From contig JAFGJR010000265.1 of NCBI GenBank assembly GCA_016928975.1, positions 1-16,235 of the forward strand: DNA of 16,235 bases, written 5' to 3'. Origin of the DNA: Sedimentisphaerales bacterium (GTDB taxonomy: Bacteria > Planctomycetota > Phycisphaerae > Sedimentisphaerales > SG8-4). The notes below the pieces were generated by a model. That model searched no databases, was not told the DNA's origin, and was given only the letters and a program-made list of their open reading frames with translations. Position 1 is the first letter of the stretch; every line of letters begins with the position of its first letter. Shown here one piece after another: positions 1-6,894 of the stretch. The translations under genes were made by a program, and so were the position numbers.

Positions 1-1
1 A

Positions 2-64
2 AAAGTCCCGAAGTCAGGTTTCGACCCGCGTTTCTGGGACAATACCAAGGATCAGGTCGGCTGA
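2..64 (+). CDS. C-terminal end of an unidentified protein (partial)
   Basis: An open frame enters from the left edge and ends at a TGA at 62-64. The last 20 residues read KVPKSGFDPRFWDNTKDQVG. The mix of residues (Phe, Trp, Asp, Asn, Lys, Gln) is like a real soluble protein tail rather than the Arg/Pro/Ser-rich reading typical of GC-rich shadow frames. A small hairpin follows directly after the stop. No family can be named from 20 residues. The start and most of the gene lie outside the window. Confidence 0.4.
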   Translation, partial: KVPKSGFDPRFWDNTKDQVG

Positions 65-81
65 CCCGGACTTTTGTCGGG
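65..81 (+). terminator. small hairpin after the first stop codon, possible weak terminator
   Basis: CCC-G-GAC, then TTTT, then GTC-GGG forms a six-pair stem with one bulged G, starting one base after the stop at 62-64. There is no T run behind it, so a Rho-independent terminator is not well supported. Its position is the main argument. Confidence 0.25.
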
Positions 82-505
82 CGCGTCAAACAAAGCCAAT
101 GTCAGGGCCATATCGCGGGCGACAGGGCTCTTCTTCTGCGGGCCCGGCCTCGCGTGGCGTGGCATTCCAGGGGCACGGAACGCTCGTAGTACGGCGGCGA
201 GCACTCCAAGATCGTGGGTCGCGGGTGCCGTGTCCACGCTCGCGCGGACATGCTCCACCGACAAGGCAAGCCCTGCTTCGTCGCAACCAAGCTGTGACTG
301 ATCCAGCGATTGCGTATTCCCGGCAGACGCAACGCACGAGCGCAGGGACCCATCAATTGACGATGGGCGACGGATTGCCCCGAAGTCCAGCTCAATGGTG
401 GAAGTGGAGCATGGATCTCAGATGTGCGCTGGGACCGCGATCATCGACGAACTGGTAGACGCCTGCCTGACCTGGTCCCACCCGCCCATGTACGCGATGG
501 CTTGG
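82..505. other. stretch without a supported gene
   Basis: I see no convincing gene here. Short frames exist on both strands, but their translations are Arg/Pro/Ser/Ala-rich with no recognisable domain, no good ribosome binding site and no continuity. No tRNA-like T-loop, tandem repeat or CRISPR-like array was seen. The right end is the 3' flank of the - strand Arg-rich gene, and I see no clear terminator there. Confidence 0.5.
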
Positions 506-955
506 TCAACCGCCGGTGCTCGTGGTCACGGGCTCGGCGGAGCTCTTCGCCTCCTCTTCGATGCGGCGGCGTGACTCCGCCAGCGGTTGAGGGGCGGCGA
601 CCTTGCGATACCCCAGGGCCTTGATCACTTCGAGGACCTCGGTCCAGGTCGGAAACGGCTTGGCGTTGGCTTTCTTGTACTCGTCGATGGCCATGAGGAA
701 TTCGAATTGTTCGTCAGACATATGCCCCTCCTCGGCGGCCCTGCGGTCTTCGCTGCGTCGTCGGCCCGGGCCGCGACAACGGTCGAGACCGAGACGTCGG
801 TCTACGACGCTCTCGCGGCGGTCTTTCCCTCTGCGTCGCTCCACAAAATTGGGGTCGCTCATATCCGTCTGGCGTCGACGCCTGTCGAGTACTTTTCTGC
901 GGCGGTCCTCTCCACTGCGACGATCCATCGGGGACATGTCGTTTGTCTCTGGCAT
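506..955 (-). CDS. Arg-rich DRR-repeat protein with a C-terminal EQFEFLMAIDEYK-type domain, function unknown
   Basis: 149 residues if it starts at the ATG at 955; a TTG at 970 would add five residues. No strong ribosome binding site marks either start. Residues about 8-73 are a low-complexity, strongly basic region built on repeated RRxGxDRR blocks (DRRSGEDRR, ERRRGKDRR, RRSEDRR). Residues about 79-120 form a different, probably helical domain containing EQFEFLMAIDEYKKANAK and PFPTWTEVLEVIKALGYRK, followed by a charged tail. From memory, this second domain recurs in planctomycete hypothetical proteins; it looks like a small helix-turn-helix or winged-helix unit, which is inference. DRR blocks occur at the N-terminus of many bacterial regulatory proteins. 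It lies 96 bases downstream of the DUF2007-like gene on the same strand, so the two may be co-transcribed. A strong internal start at 721 could give the C-terminal domain alone. Confidence 0.7.
   Translation of the reverse strand: MPETNDMSPMDRRSGEDRRRKVLDRRRRQTDMSDPNFVERRRGKDRRESVVDRRLGLDRCRGPGRRRSEDRRAAEEGHMSDEQFEFLMAIDEYKKANAKPFPTWTEVLEVIKALGYRKVAAPQPLAESRRRIEEEAKSSAEPVTTSTGG
719..732 (-). promoter_or_regulatory. strong internal ribosome binding site and ATG inside the Arg-rich gene
   Basis: Read on the - strand this is AGGAGG, five bases, then ATG (721-719), in frame with the surrounding gene. It is a better start signal than either N-terminal candidate. It would begin a protein of about 71 residues (MSDEQFEFLMAIDEYK...) that is exactly the C-terminal domain without the Arg-rich part. 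The AGGAGG also encodes Glu codons, so chance is possible. Confidence 0.45.
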
Positions 956-1051
956 AATGGGCACACCCAATTCTCAGTGCGGCGGCTCCCTGCAGGGCAG
1001 GCCGGGAAACGCGGGCACTGGATGTCTGATTCATTCGATCGTTTCGGACAA

Positions 1052-1375
1052 TCAAATCTCGTCATCGTCGAACAGGTCGTTGCCGAAGTCCGTGTCCTCA
1101 TCGTCGTCCAAGTTGAAATCATAGAAGTCGTCATAGGCGTCCTGCGACTCGATCACGACGTGGGCCTCATCGAGGGAATCCTCGGGCACCATAATCGCGA
1201 TGCCGGTCTTGTTGCCGGCGGGGTCCATCTGTTCCTTCACGATGGCAGGGATATCGTTGAGTCGCAGCAGGGTCTCATACTCTTTGGCCTGCTCCATGTC
1301 ATCCACGACGGCGACGACTACTACGTCCTTCAAGTTGGACTGAGACTTGCTGTTCTTGTCCATGCGTCTTTTCAT
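1052..1375 (-). CDS. DUF2007-like small protein with acidic C-terminal tail
   Basis: 107 residues. The ATG at 1375 is preceded by GGAG at seven bases, which supports this start; a second ATG four codons in is possible. Residues about 16-80 fit the DUF2007 / 'putative signal transducing protein' pattern: a beta strand (VVVVAVVDDMEQA), a helix (AKEYETLLRLNDIPAIV), a second strand (GIAIMVPEDSLDEAHVVIE) and a helix. These small ferredoxin-like domains usually act as regulators or protein-binding units. The last 25 or so residues are almost all Asp, Glu, Phe and Tyr (DDFYDFNLDDDEDTDF, FDDDEI), an unusually acidic and aromatic tail. The next gene on this strand encodes a strongly basic protein, so a charge-based interaction is conceivable. 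The family call is by pattern, not by search. Confidence 0.7.
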   Translation of the reverse strand: MKRRMDKNSKSQSNLKDVVVVAVVDDMEQAKEYETLLRLNDIPAIVKEQMDPAGNKTGIAIMVPEDSLDEAHVVIESQDAYDDFYDFNLDDDEDTDFGNDLFDDDEI

Positions 1376-1581
1376 TGTTGGTCTCCGTGATACAGCGGCA
1401 TATTCTCTTAGCGCCTGATGATCCGATCGGGTCCAGTGTCAGCGGCGGGTTGGCCGTGCACCCATTCACGGCCAGTGAAACCCCTCGTCGGGCTTGGAGT
1501 GCCGGACTGCCGGGCTGGACCCACCTTGCTATCGGCGGTACGGATACGGACATTTAGGACTTGCCCCTTTTTTTTACCGAG

Positions 1582-1595
1582 AGACAGTACTGTCT
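1582..1595. repeat. perfect 14-bp palindrome AGACAGTACTGTCT
   Basis: The sequence equals its own reverse complement and begins six bases after a T8 tract. It could be a binding site for a dimeric regulator. About one perfect 14-bp palindrome is expected by chance in a 16-kb sequence, so the evidence is weak. Confidence 0.25.
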
Positions 1596-1971
1596 GCGGC
1601 TCAGACCTTTGGTGCTGCGCGGGGCGCACCCGGACCCCTCCGTGGATGTTCGATTTGTGGGCCTGTGAAGGCTGCCGTATGAGGAGCTTCCGCACGTGAC
1701 CGTGGGCCAGCAACCGGGGAAGCGGCTTTCCTCCGTGCGCCTCTCGCCGGGTGTATGCCGGGGGCGCAACCACGTGTTCTGAGAAAGGGTCGCCAGGATC
1801 AGCAGGGAAGGGGAACCAGGTCATACCCCGGCAAGGGGGCTGGAGAATTCTTTGTGCTGGCGGGGATTTGCCGCAGAGCCGATAAAAGACGGCGTGGAGG
1901 CCCTGAAACCTGGGTGTGAGCCGGATTCTGTGGACTTGGACGGGGCAAACACCCGATTCATACAACTGATA

Positions 1972-1997
1972 ACGCTGATATAGGCGTGAAATTTTTT
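1972..1997 (+). terminator. possible weak Rho-independent terminator in the intergenic region
   Basis: ACGCT (1972-1976), loop GATAT, then A-(G)-GCGT (to 1987) forms a short stem with one bulge, followed by GAAA and six T (1992-1997). If real, it would end a + strand transcript coming from the hairpin-rich region. The stem is short and A/T-rich, so confidence is low. Confidence 0.2.
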
Positions 1998-2146
1998 GCG
2001 TGTGGAAATCAAGCGACTATCAATAGATGCCGATAGCTTGGGTAGCCGCAACGGTGTCGTGCGTGCGGCGACGGAGTCGTGTTCGCCCGTCGTGGGTGTA
2101 GATCCACCAGAGCAGTCGCAGTGGACTGCCTAAGGGATGAGGACTT

Positions 2147-3466
2147 ATGGGACCAAGTGATGAGGGGATGCACGTTCGCGTCTTCATGTTAGGTTGGGAG
2201 TTCCCGCCGTTTATCAGCGGCGGACTTGGGACAGCGTGCTACGGGCTGACCAGGGCAATGGACCAGCTCGGCATGAAAGTGACCTTTGTGCTTCCCAAGA
2301 TGATTCAGAGCGAGTACACGACGCACGTGCGCCTGCTGACACCGGCATCGCGGCGGCGACAGATTCATCGCGTCAGGAGGGAAAGCACGTGGAGGAACGT
2401 GCGGTTCCGGCCGATTCGGTCGACTTTGCAGGCCTATGTGACACCGGATGAATACGTGGAAAAGATCGAGCGGACCCTCGGGCTCAGGCGGGACACCAAA
2501 AGCCGGCCCGTCGGCCGGGGGGGTGCCCACGGTGGGGCAGACTACGGCGGCGATCTGTACCGAGAGGTCCATCGGTACGCGTCGATGGCGGCCGAGCTGG
2601 CGAGGGACGAGGATTTCGACGTGATTCACGCCCATGACTGGATGACCTACCCGGCGGGGATCGCCGCGGCGGAGATGACGGGCAAGCCACTGATCGTGCA
2701 CGTGCATTCGACAGAGTTTGACCGTAGCGGCGAGCACGTCAACCAGATGGTCTATGATATCGAGCGGGAGGGCATGGAGCGGGCGGACAGGGTGATCGCC
2801 GTGAGCCATCTCACCCGGAGCATCATCCTCAGTCGATACGGCATCCCGGCGCACAAGGTGGACGTCATCTACAACGGTGTGGAGCGCGGCCGTATCATGC
2901 CGCTGGCCGACATGAGCATTCGACGCGAGGAGAAGCTCGTGCTGTTCCTTGGCCGCATTACCATGCAGAAAGGGCCGGAGTACTTCCTCCAGGCGGCCAA
3001 GAGGGTCCTGGAGGTCATGGACAACGTCAAGTTCGTGATGGCCGGCTCCGGCGATATGATGTATCGCGCCGTGGAGCTCGCCGCAGGGTTGGGGATCGGC
3101 CAGAAGGTGCTCTTCACGGGCTTCCTGCGAGGGGACGACGTTCGCCGGATCTACCAAATGGCGGACTTGTATGTAATGCCGTCGGTCTCGGAACCATTCG
3201 GCATCGCACCGCTGGAGGCGCTGGACAACGACGTACCGGCGATCATCAGCAAGCAGAGCGGCGTGTCGGAAGTCCTGAGGCACGTGCTGAAGGTGGACTT
3301 CTGGGATGTCAACGAGATGGCGAACAAGATCGTGGCGGTGTTGAAGTACCCGCCGCTGCAAATGACGCTCCGCAACCACGGCAATTTCGAAGTGCGCAAG
3401 CTCCGCTGGAAGGACGCCGCTCGCAATTGTCTGCGGGTCTATCGGGAGATGCTTGTCCCGGTCTAA
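2147..3466 (+). CDS. glycogen-synthase-like glycosyltransferase (GT-B fold)
   Basis: 439 residues, GT4/GT5-type. It would transfer glucose from a nucleotide sugar (UDP- or ADP-glucose) onto the non-reducing end of an alpha-1,4-glucan in the cytoplasm. The N-terminal domain has WEFPPFISGGLGTACYGL (about 17-34), the Gly-rich acceptor/donor loop of glycogen synthases, and HAHDW at 161-165. The C-terminal domain has FLGRITMQKG near 265-275 and the E-x7-E donor-binding motif EPFGIAPLE at 349-357. A Gly-rich insert (GRGGAHGGADYGG) sits near 124-136. AAGGGA and GAGG precede the ATG at 2147. The second ATG at 2168 also fits the family, but its GAGGGG touches the codon, so 2147 is preferred with some doubt. 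It is first in a row with GH57 and debranching genes, like the glycogen clusters of archaea such as Methanocaldococcus, which supports glycogen rather than cell-wall synthesis. Confidence 0.85.
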   Translation: MGPSDEGMHVRVFMLGWEFPPFISGGLGTACYGLTRAMDQLGMKVTFVLPKMIQSEYTTHVRLLTPASRRRQIHRVRRESTWRNVRFRPIRSTLQAYVTPDEYVEKIERTLGLRRDTKSRPVGRGGAHGGADYGGDLYREVHRYASMAAELARDEDFDVIHAHDWMTYPAGIAAAEMTGKPLIVHVHSTEFDRSGEHVNQMVYDIEREGMERADRVIAVSHLTRSIILSRYGIPAHKVDVIYNGVERGRIMPLADMSIRREEKLVLFLGRITMQKGPEYFLQAAKRVLEVMDNVKFVMAGSGDMMYRAVELAAGLGIGQKVLFTGFLRGDDVRRIYQMADLYVMPSVSEPFGIAPLEALDNDVPAIISKQSGVSEVLRHVLKVDFWDVNEMANKIVAVLKYPPLQMTLRNHGNFEVRKLRWKDAARNCLRVYREMLVPV

Positions 3467-3515
3467 GTCAACCGGTACAGCAGAGCAAGGGAATGACAAA
3501 GGATTGAGGTGTCAC

Positions 3516-4763
3516 ATGCCTTCGGTTTGCTTCTATTTCCAGGTCCACCAGCCGATGCGGCTGCGGCATTACACGGTCTTCGACGAGGACGAGCGTTACT
3601 TCGATGAGAGCAAGAACGCCGCCATCTGCAAAAAGGTGGCGAACAAGTGCTACCTGCCCGCCAACCGGATGCTCCTGAAACTCATCCACAAGCACAAGGG
3701 TCGATTCCGGATCGCCTACAGCATCACCGGCGTTCTGCTCGAGCAACTCGAAGTGTACGCTCCCGAGGTCATGAGCACTTTTCACGCGCTGGCGGAGACC
3801 GGATGCGTGGAGTTCCTGGCGGAGACGTACTACCACAGTCTGAGTTTCCTCTACTCCCGGCAGGAGTTCGTCGAGCAGGTGAAGAAGCACATCGGCGCGA
3901 TGGAAAGCCTGTTCGGCCAGACCCCGACGATATTCCGGAACACCGAGCTGATCTACAACAATGAGCTCGCGTTGCTCGTGGAGGCAATGGGCTGCTTTGA
4001 CGGCGTGATCACGGAAGGCGCGGATCACGTCCTCGGTGCGAGGAGCCCGAACTTCGTCTACCGCCCGAAGAACTGCCGTCACCTGAAAGTCCTGCTGAAG
4101 AACTACTCTCTCAGCGACGACATCGCGTTTCGCTTCTCGAATCGGCAGTGGGCCGAGTGGCCGCTGACCGCCGACAAGTTCGCCCAGTGGGTCAGCGCCG
4201 CCAACGGAAACGGCAACGTCGTGAACCTGTTTATGGACTACGAGACCTTCGGCGAGCACCAGTGGGAAGACACGGGCATCTTCAGCTTCATGCGTCATCT
4301 TCCCGACGAAATCCTGAGGCACCCGGACAACAACTTCAAGACGCCCGGCGAGGTCATCGCCACCTACGACGCCATGGGGACCGTCGATGTTCCGCATGTG
4401 ATCAGTTGGGCGGATACGGAGCGCGACCTTTCGGCCTGGTTGGGCAATCCCATGCAGTCCAACGCCATTCACGAGCTGTATCGCCTGGAGCGAAGAATCA
4501 AGCGGACCAACGATCCGCAGATCCTCTCGGACTGGCGAAAGCTGCAAACCTCCGATCACTTCTACTACATGTGCACCAAGTTCTTCGCCGATGGCGACGT
4601 GCACAAGTATTTCAATCCCTACGATTCGCCGTATGACTCGTACATCAACTTCATGAACGTTCTGGACCAGCTTGGCAAGCGCTGTGCTCAGCGCGAGACG
4701 CGCAGCGGAATCGCCTCGCTGCCGTCGAGCAGGCCGGTGGAGTGTGTGCCTGTCGCCGGCTGA
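3516..4763 (+). CDS. glycoside hydrolase family 57, alpha-amylase type
   Basis: 415 residues, cytoplasmic (no signal peptide). GH57 enzymes cleave or rearrange alpha-1,4-glucans by a retaining mechanism on a seven-stranded (beta/alpha) barrel. Visible family motifs are HQP at 11-13, LAETYYHSL near 101-109, RNTELIYNNE at 141-150, ITEGAD at 165-170 and MDYETFGEH at 240-248. Asp241 is the likely acid/base; the nucleophile should be a Glu in one of the two middle blocks. The length is near that of small archaeal MJ1611-like amylases and well below that of GH57 branching enzymes or amylopullulanases. The start is chosen because MPSVCFYFQVHQP is the family N-terminus and GAGGT lies five bases upstream; the frame is open further up. 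It begins 49 bases after the glycosyltransferase. A 4-alpha-glucanotransferase activity cannot be excluded. Confidence 0.88.
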   Translation: MPSVCFYFQVHQPMRLRHYTVFDEDERYFDESKNAAICKKVANKCYLPANRMLLKLIHKHKGRFRIAYSITGVLLEQLEVYAPEVMSTFHALAETGCVEFLAETYYHSLSFLYSRQEFVEQVKKHIGAMESLFGQTPTIFRNTELIYNNELALLVEAMGCFDGVITEGADHVLGARSPNFVYRPKNCRHLKVLLKNYSLSDDIAFRFSNRQWAEWPLTADKFAQWVSAANGNGNVVNLFMDYETFGEHQWEDTGIFSFMRHLPDEILRHPDNNFKTPGEVIATYDAMGTVDVPHVISWADTERDLSAWLGNPMQSNAIHELYRLERRIKRTNDPQILSDWRKLQTSDHFYYMCTKFFADGDVHKYFNPYDSPYDSYINFMNVLDQLGKRCAQRETRSGIASLPSSRPVECVPVAG

Positions 4764-4775
4764 CGGCGGGGTGGG

Positions 4776-4826
4776 CGTTCCTGTGGAACGGGGGTGCAAG
4801 GGTCACATGGCACGCGTCCGTGTGAC
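4776..4826 (+). promoter_or_regulatory. two tandem hairpins before the debranching enzyme gene
   Basis: The first hairpin is CGTTCC-TGT-GGAACG (4776-4790). The second is GTCACATGG (4802-4810), a seven-base loop, and CCGTGTGAC (4818-4826): nine pairs with one G-U. They fill most of the 80-base gap between the GH57 and debranching genes. The next bases, GAGGAAGCTTCTC (4831-4843), contain the ribosome binding site and are nearly self-complementary. No T run follows, so these are more likely mRNA processing, stability or translation elements than a terminator. Confidence 0.45.
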
Positions 4827-4843
4827 GGTCGAGGAAGCTTCTC

Positions 4844-6886
4844 ATGCTGATCGCACAGAAGGCCAATAGTGAGCAGATCGTGCATGTATCGATACCGGGC
4901 AGAGCCCTCGACGATCTGTTGAGCAAAGAGTGGCTGCTGACCAACCGGCGAGGCGGCTACGCCGCATCGACCATCGTCGGGTGCAATACGAGCGGATATC
5001 ACGGGCTGCTGATCGGCTCGCTCACGCCGCCGGTCAACAGGATCATGGCGCTTTCGACTTGCCTTGAAACGGTCGTCTGTGGCACGCAGCTCTTCCAACT
5101 ATCGACATTCGACTTTGGCGACAAGCTCCTCCCTGCCGGCCATGCCTGGCTGCGGGAATTCTGGCGCGACACCGGCGTCCATTTCCTCTACGACCTCCAT
5201 CCGATCGAGGTCCTCAAGTCGGTCCACCTTGCACGGGACCGTGATGCCGTCGTTGTGGAGTACATGTTCCGCAGTGTTCGCGAGCCGGTGGAGTTCCTGC
5301 TGCGTCCCTTCGTCGGCCTGCGAGACTTCCACATGCTTCAGAGCTCGCAAGCGAGGTTCGCCTGCGACGAGCTCGATTCGAGCCTGCGGGTGCGCCAGGA
5401 GACGCCGGCCGTTGGCGAACTGCTCTTGACTTGCCCTGGGATGCAGTTCGAACGGGATGAGCAATGGTGGTACAACTTCAGCTATCGCGTCAACCGGACG
5501 AGGGGTCTTGCCAGTACGGAGGACTTGTGGGCGCCGGGATTCTTTCGAGGGCAGATCGGATCGGCGAGCCACATTGTGTTCTCTGCCCGCTTCGGCGAGC
5601 GCCTCCGGCTTGGAAGGGAGTCATCGGCAGATGCGAGCATCGTGCGAAGCGATCTGGTTGAACATCAGGACGGCCTGACTCGCATCGCCAAGGCGCAGAC
5701 CCGAGCCGACCGGGCGTTGTCCCTTGCGGCGGACCAGTTCATTGTCACGCGAGGAGACGCGGACGGCGAGCGGGTCTCGATCGTGGCGGGATACCCGTGG
5801 TTCGCCGACTGGGGCCGGGACACGTTCATTGCCTTGCCCGGCCTATTGCTGGCCACCGGCCGTCATGAAGAGGCCAGGTCTGTGTTGACCACGTTTGCCG
5901 CCGCGGCCGATCAGGGCATGATCCCCAACCGTTTCGACGACCGCAGCGAGACCGCCCATTTCAACAGTGTGGACGCGTCGCTGTGGTTCATTCGCGCCGC
6001 CTTTGAGTATCTGGATGCGACTGGGGACCTGCGCACGTTCTCACAGGAACTGCTGCCGGTGATCCGCTGGATCATCGACTCGTATCAGAATGGCACGCGA
6101 TTCGATATCCACGCGGATGACGACGGGCTGATCGCGGCCGGCGACAGCAACACACAACTGACGTGGATGGATGCCAAATACGGCGACGTCGTGTTCACGC
6201 CTCGCTGGGGCAAAGCCGTTGAGGTCAACGCACTGTGGCACAACGCGCTACGTCGTATGAGCCGGTTCTGCGAGCAGGAGCACTTGCCCGACGCGAGCCG
6301 TTACACGCAGATGGCGGCGCAGGTTGCCGACAGCTTCGCGACGGCGTTCTGGAACGAGGAGCAGGGGTACTTGAACGATACAGTGATGCCCGATGGGTCG
6401 GTGGATGCGAGTCTTCGCCCGAATCAGATCTTTGCGGTGTCGCTGCCCTATGGCCCGCCTCTGACCCGGCAACAGCAGCGAGCGGTGGTGGCCGTCGTGG
6501 AACAGGAGCTGCTCACTCCGTACGGCCTTCGCACGCTGAACAGGCAGGATGCACGTTACAAGGGTCGTTGCGAGGGATCGGCATACCAAAGGGATGAAGC
6601 CTATCACCAGGGGACCGTGTGGGCGTGGCTGATCGGCCCGTTCATCGAAGCCTACCTGAAAGTCCGTGACTCCAGTGCCGAGAGCAGGCGGCAAGCTGGG
6701 CGGATGCTCGATCCGCTGATGCGGCATTTGACGCAGGACGCCTGTCTCGGCAGCGTCTCCGAAATCTTCGACGGCGACCCGCCTCACACGCCGCGTGGAT
6801 GTCCCGCACAGGCCTGGAGCGTCGGCGAACTGATCCGTGCCCGCAAGCTCGTTCGCGGCGCGCGATCCAACACGCGGATGGACTGA
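4844..6886 (+). CDS. amylo-alpha-1,6-glucosidase, glycogen debranching enzyme (GH133)
   Basis: 680 residues. It hydrolyses alpha-1,6 branch points of glycogen. The N-terminal domain (about 1-290) has the bacterial/archaeal debranching signature EWLLTNRRGGYAASTIVG and SGYHGLLIGS. The C-terminal (alpha/alpha)6 barrel (about 295-675) has GYPWFADWGRD at 316-326, GMIPNRFDD, FNSVDASLWF, TWMDAKYGD at 440-448 with Asp443 as a likely catalytic acid, DEAYHQGTVWAW from 584, and a final EIFDGDPPHTPRGCPAQAWS. Length and order match one-domain GDE proteins that lack the eukaryotic transferase half. The start is set by GAGGA eight bases before the ATG at 4844. It is the third gene of the glycogen cluster and ends eight bases from the stop of the convergent methyltransferase-like gene. 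Confidence 0.93.
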   Translation: MLIAQKANSEQIVHVSIPGRALDDLLSKEWLLTNRRGGYAASTIVGCNTSGYHGLLIGSLTPPVNRIMALSTCLETVVCGTQLFQLSTFDFGDKLLPAGHAWLREFWRDTGVHFLYDLHPIEVLKSVHLARDRDAVVVEYMFRSVREPVEFLLRPFVGLRDFHMLQSSQARFACDELDSSLRVRQETPAVGELLLTCPGMQFERDEQWWYNFSYRVNRTRGLASTEDLWAPGFFRGQIGSASHIVFSARFGERLRLGRESSADASIVRSDLVEHQDGLTRIAKAQTRADRALSLAADQFIVTRGDADGERVSIVAGYPWFADWGRDTFIALPGLLLATGRHEEARSVLTTFAAAADQGMIPNRFDDRSETAHFNSVDASLWFIRAAFEYLDATGDLRTFSQELLPVIRWIIDSYQNGTRFDIHADDDGLIAAGDSNTQLTWMDAKYGDVVFTPRWGKAVEVNALWHNALRRMSRFCEQEHLPDASRYTQMAAQVADSFATAFWNEEQGYLNDTVMPDGSVDASLRPNQIFAVSLPYGPPLTRQQQRAVVAVVEQELLTPYGLRTLNRQDARYKGRCEGSAYQRDEAYHQGTVWAWLIGPFIEAYLKVRDSSAESRRQAGRMLDPLMRHLTQDACLGSVSEIFDGDPPHTPRGCPAQAWSVGELIRARKLVRGARSNTRMD

Positions 6887-6894
6887 CGCCGCTG

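Larger units (their letters stand above)
1376..2146. other. 771-base intergenic region rich in hairpins, no gene recognised
   Basis: This stretch separates the - strand DUF2007-like gene from the + strand glycosyltransferase. Frames exist (the longest on the - strand, 1965-1408, 185 codons), but their translations look like non-coding sequence. Between about 1730 and 1910 there are several stems: TGCGCC with GGCGCA near 1735-1770, nested CCAG/CTGG and CCCC/GGGG near 1815-1845, and GCGG/CCGC near 1861-1874. Other marks are a T8 tract (1568-1575), a 14-bp palindrome (1582-1595) and a hairpin followed by T6 (1972-1997). A structured RNA or long leader is possible. I could not match it to a known RNA class. 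Confidence 0.35.

Noticed and set aside
1668..1710. Group II intron domain V-like segment (CCGTATGAGG ... CCGCACGTGACC)
   Set aside because: The two strands do not pair properly, the GAAA-type loop is absent and no reverse transcriptase gene is nearby.
1725..1937. RNase P RNA (rnpB) on the - strand, suggested by ACAGAATCCGGCTCA and GGAGGAAAG
   Set aside because: The two strings are in reversed order for a normal RNase P RNA, which has GAGGAAAG near its 5' end and ACAGAA near its 3' end. The AGGGTGAAA-type internal motifs are missing, and a normal molecule ending at 1915 would run into the glycosyltransferase gene. A circularly permuted RNase P RNA would be extraordinary and is not supported.
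1408..1965. 185-codon open frame on the - strand in the intergenic region
   Set aside because: The translation is rich in Arg, Pro, Gln and His without domains or order. It lacks a ribosome binding site and overlaps the hairpin-rich segment. Long open frames are expected by chance in GC-rich DNA.
2189..4799. Two long - strand open frames (436 and 443 codons) opposite the glycosyltransferase and GH57 genes
   Set aside because: They are mirror frames of strongly conserved + strand genes. Their translations are His/Arg/Val-rich and match no family, as is typical for GC-rich codon use.
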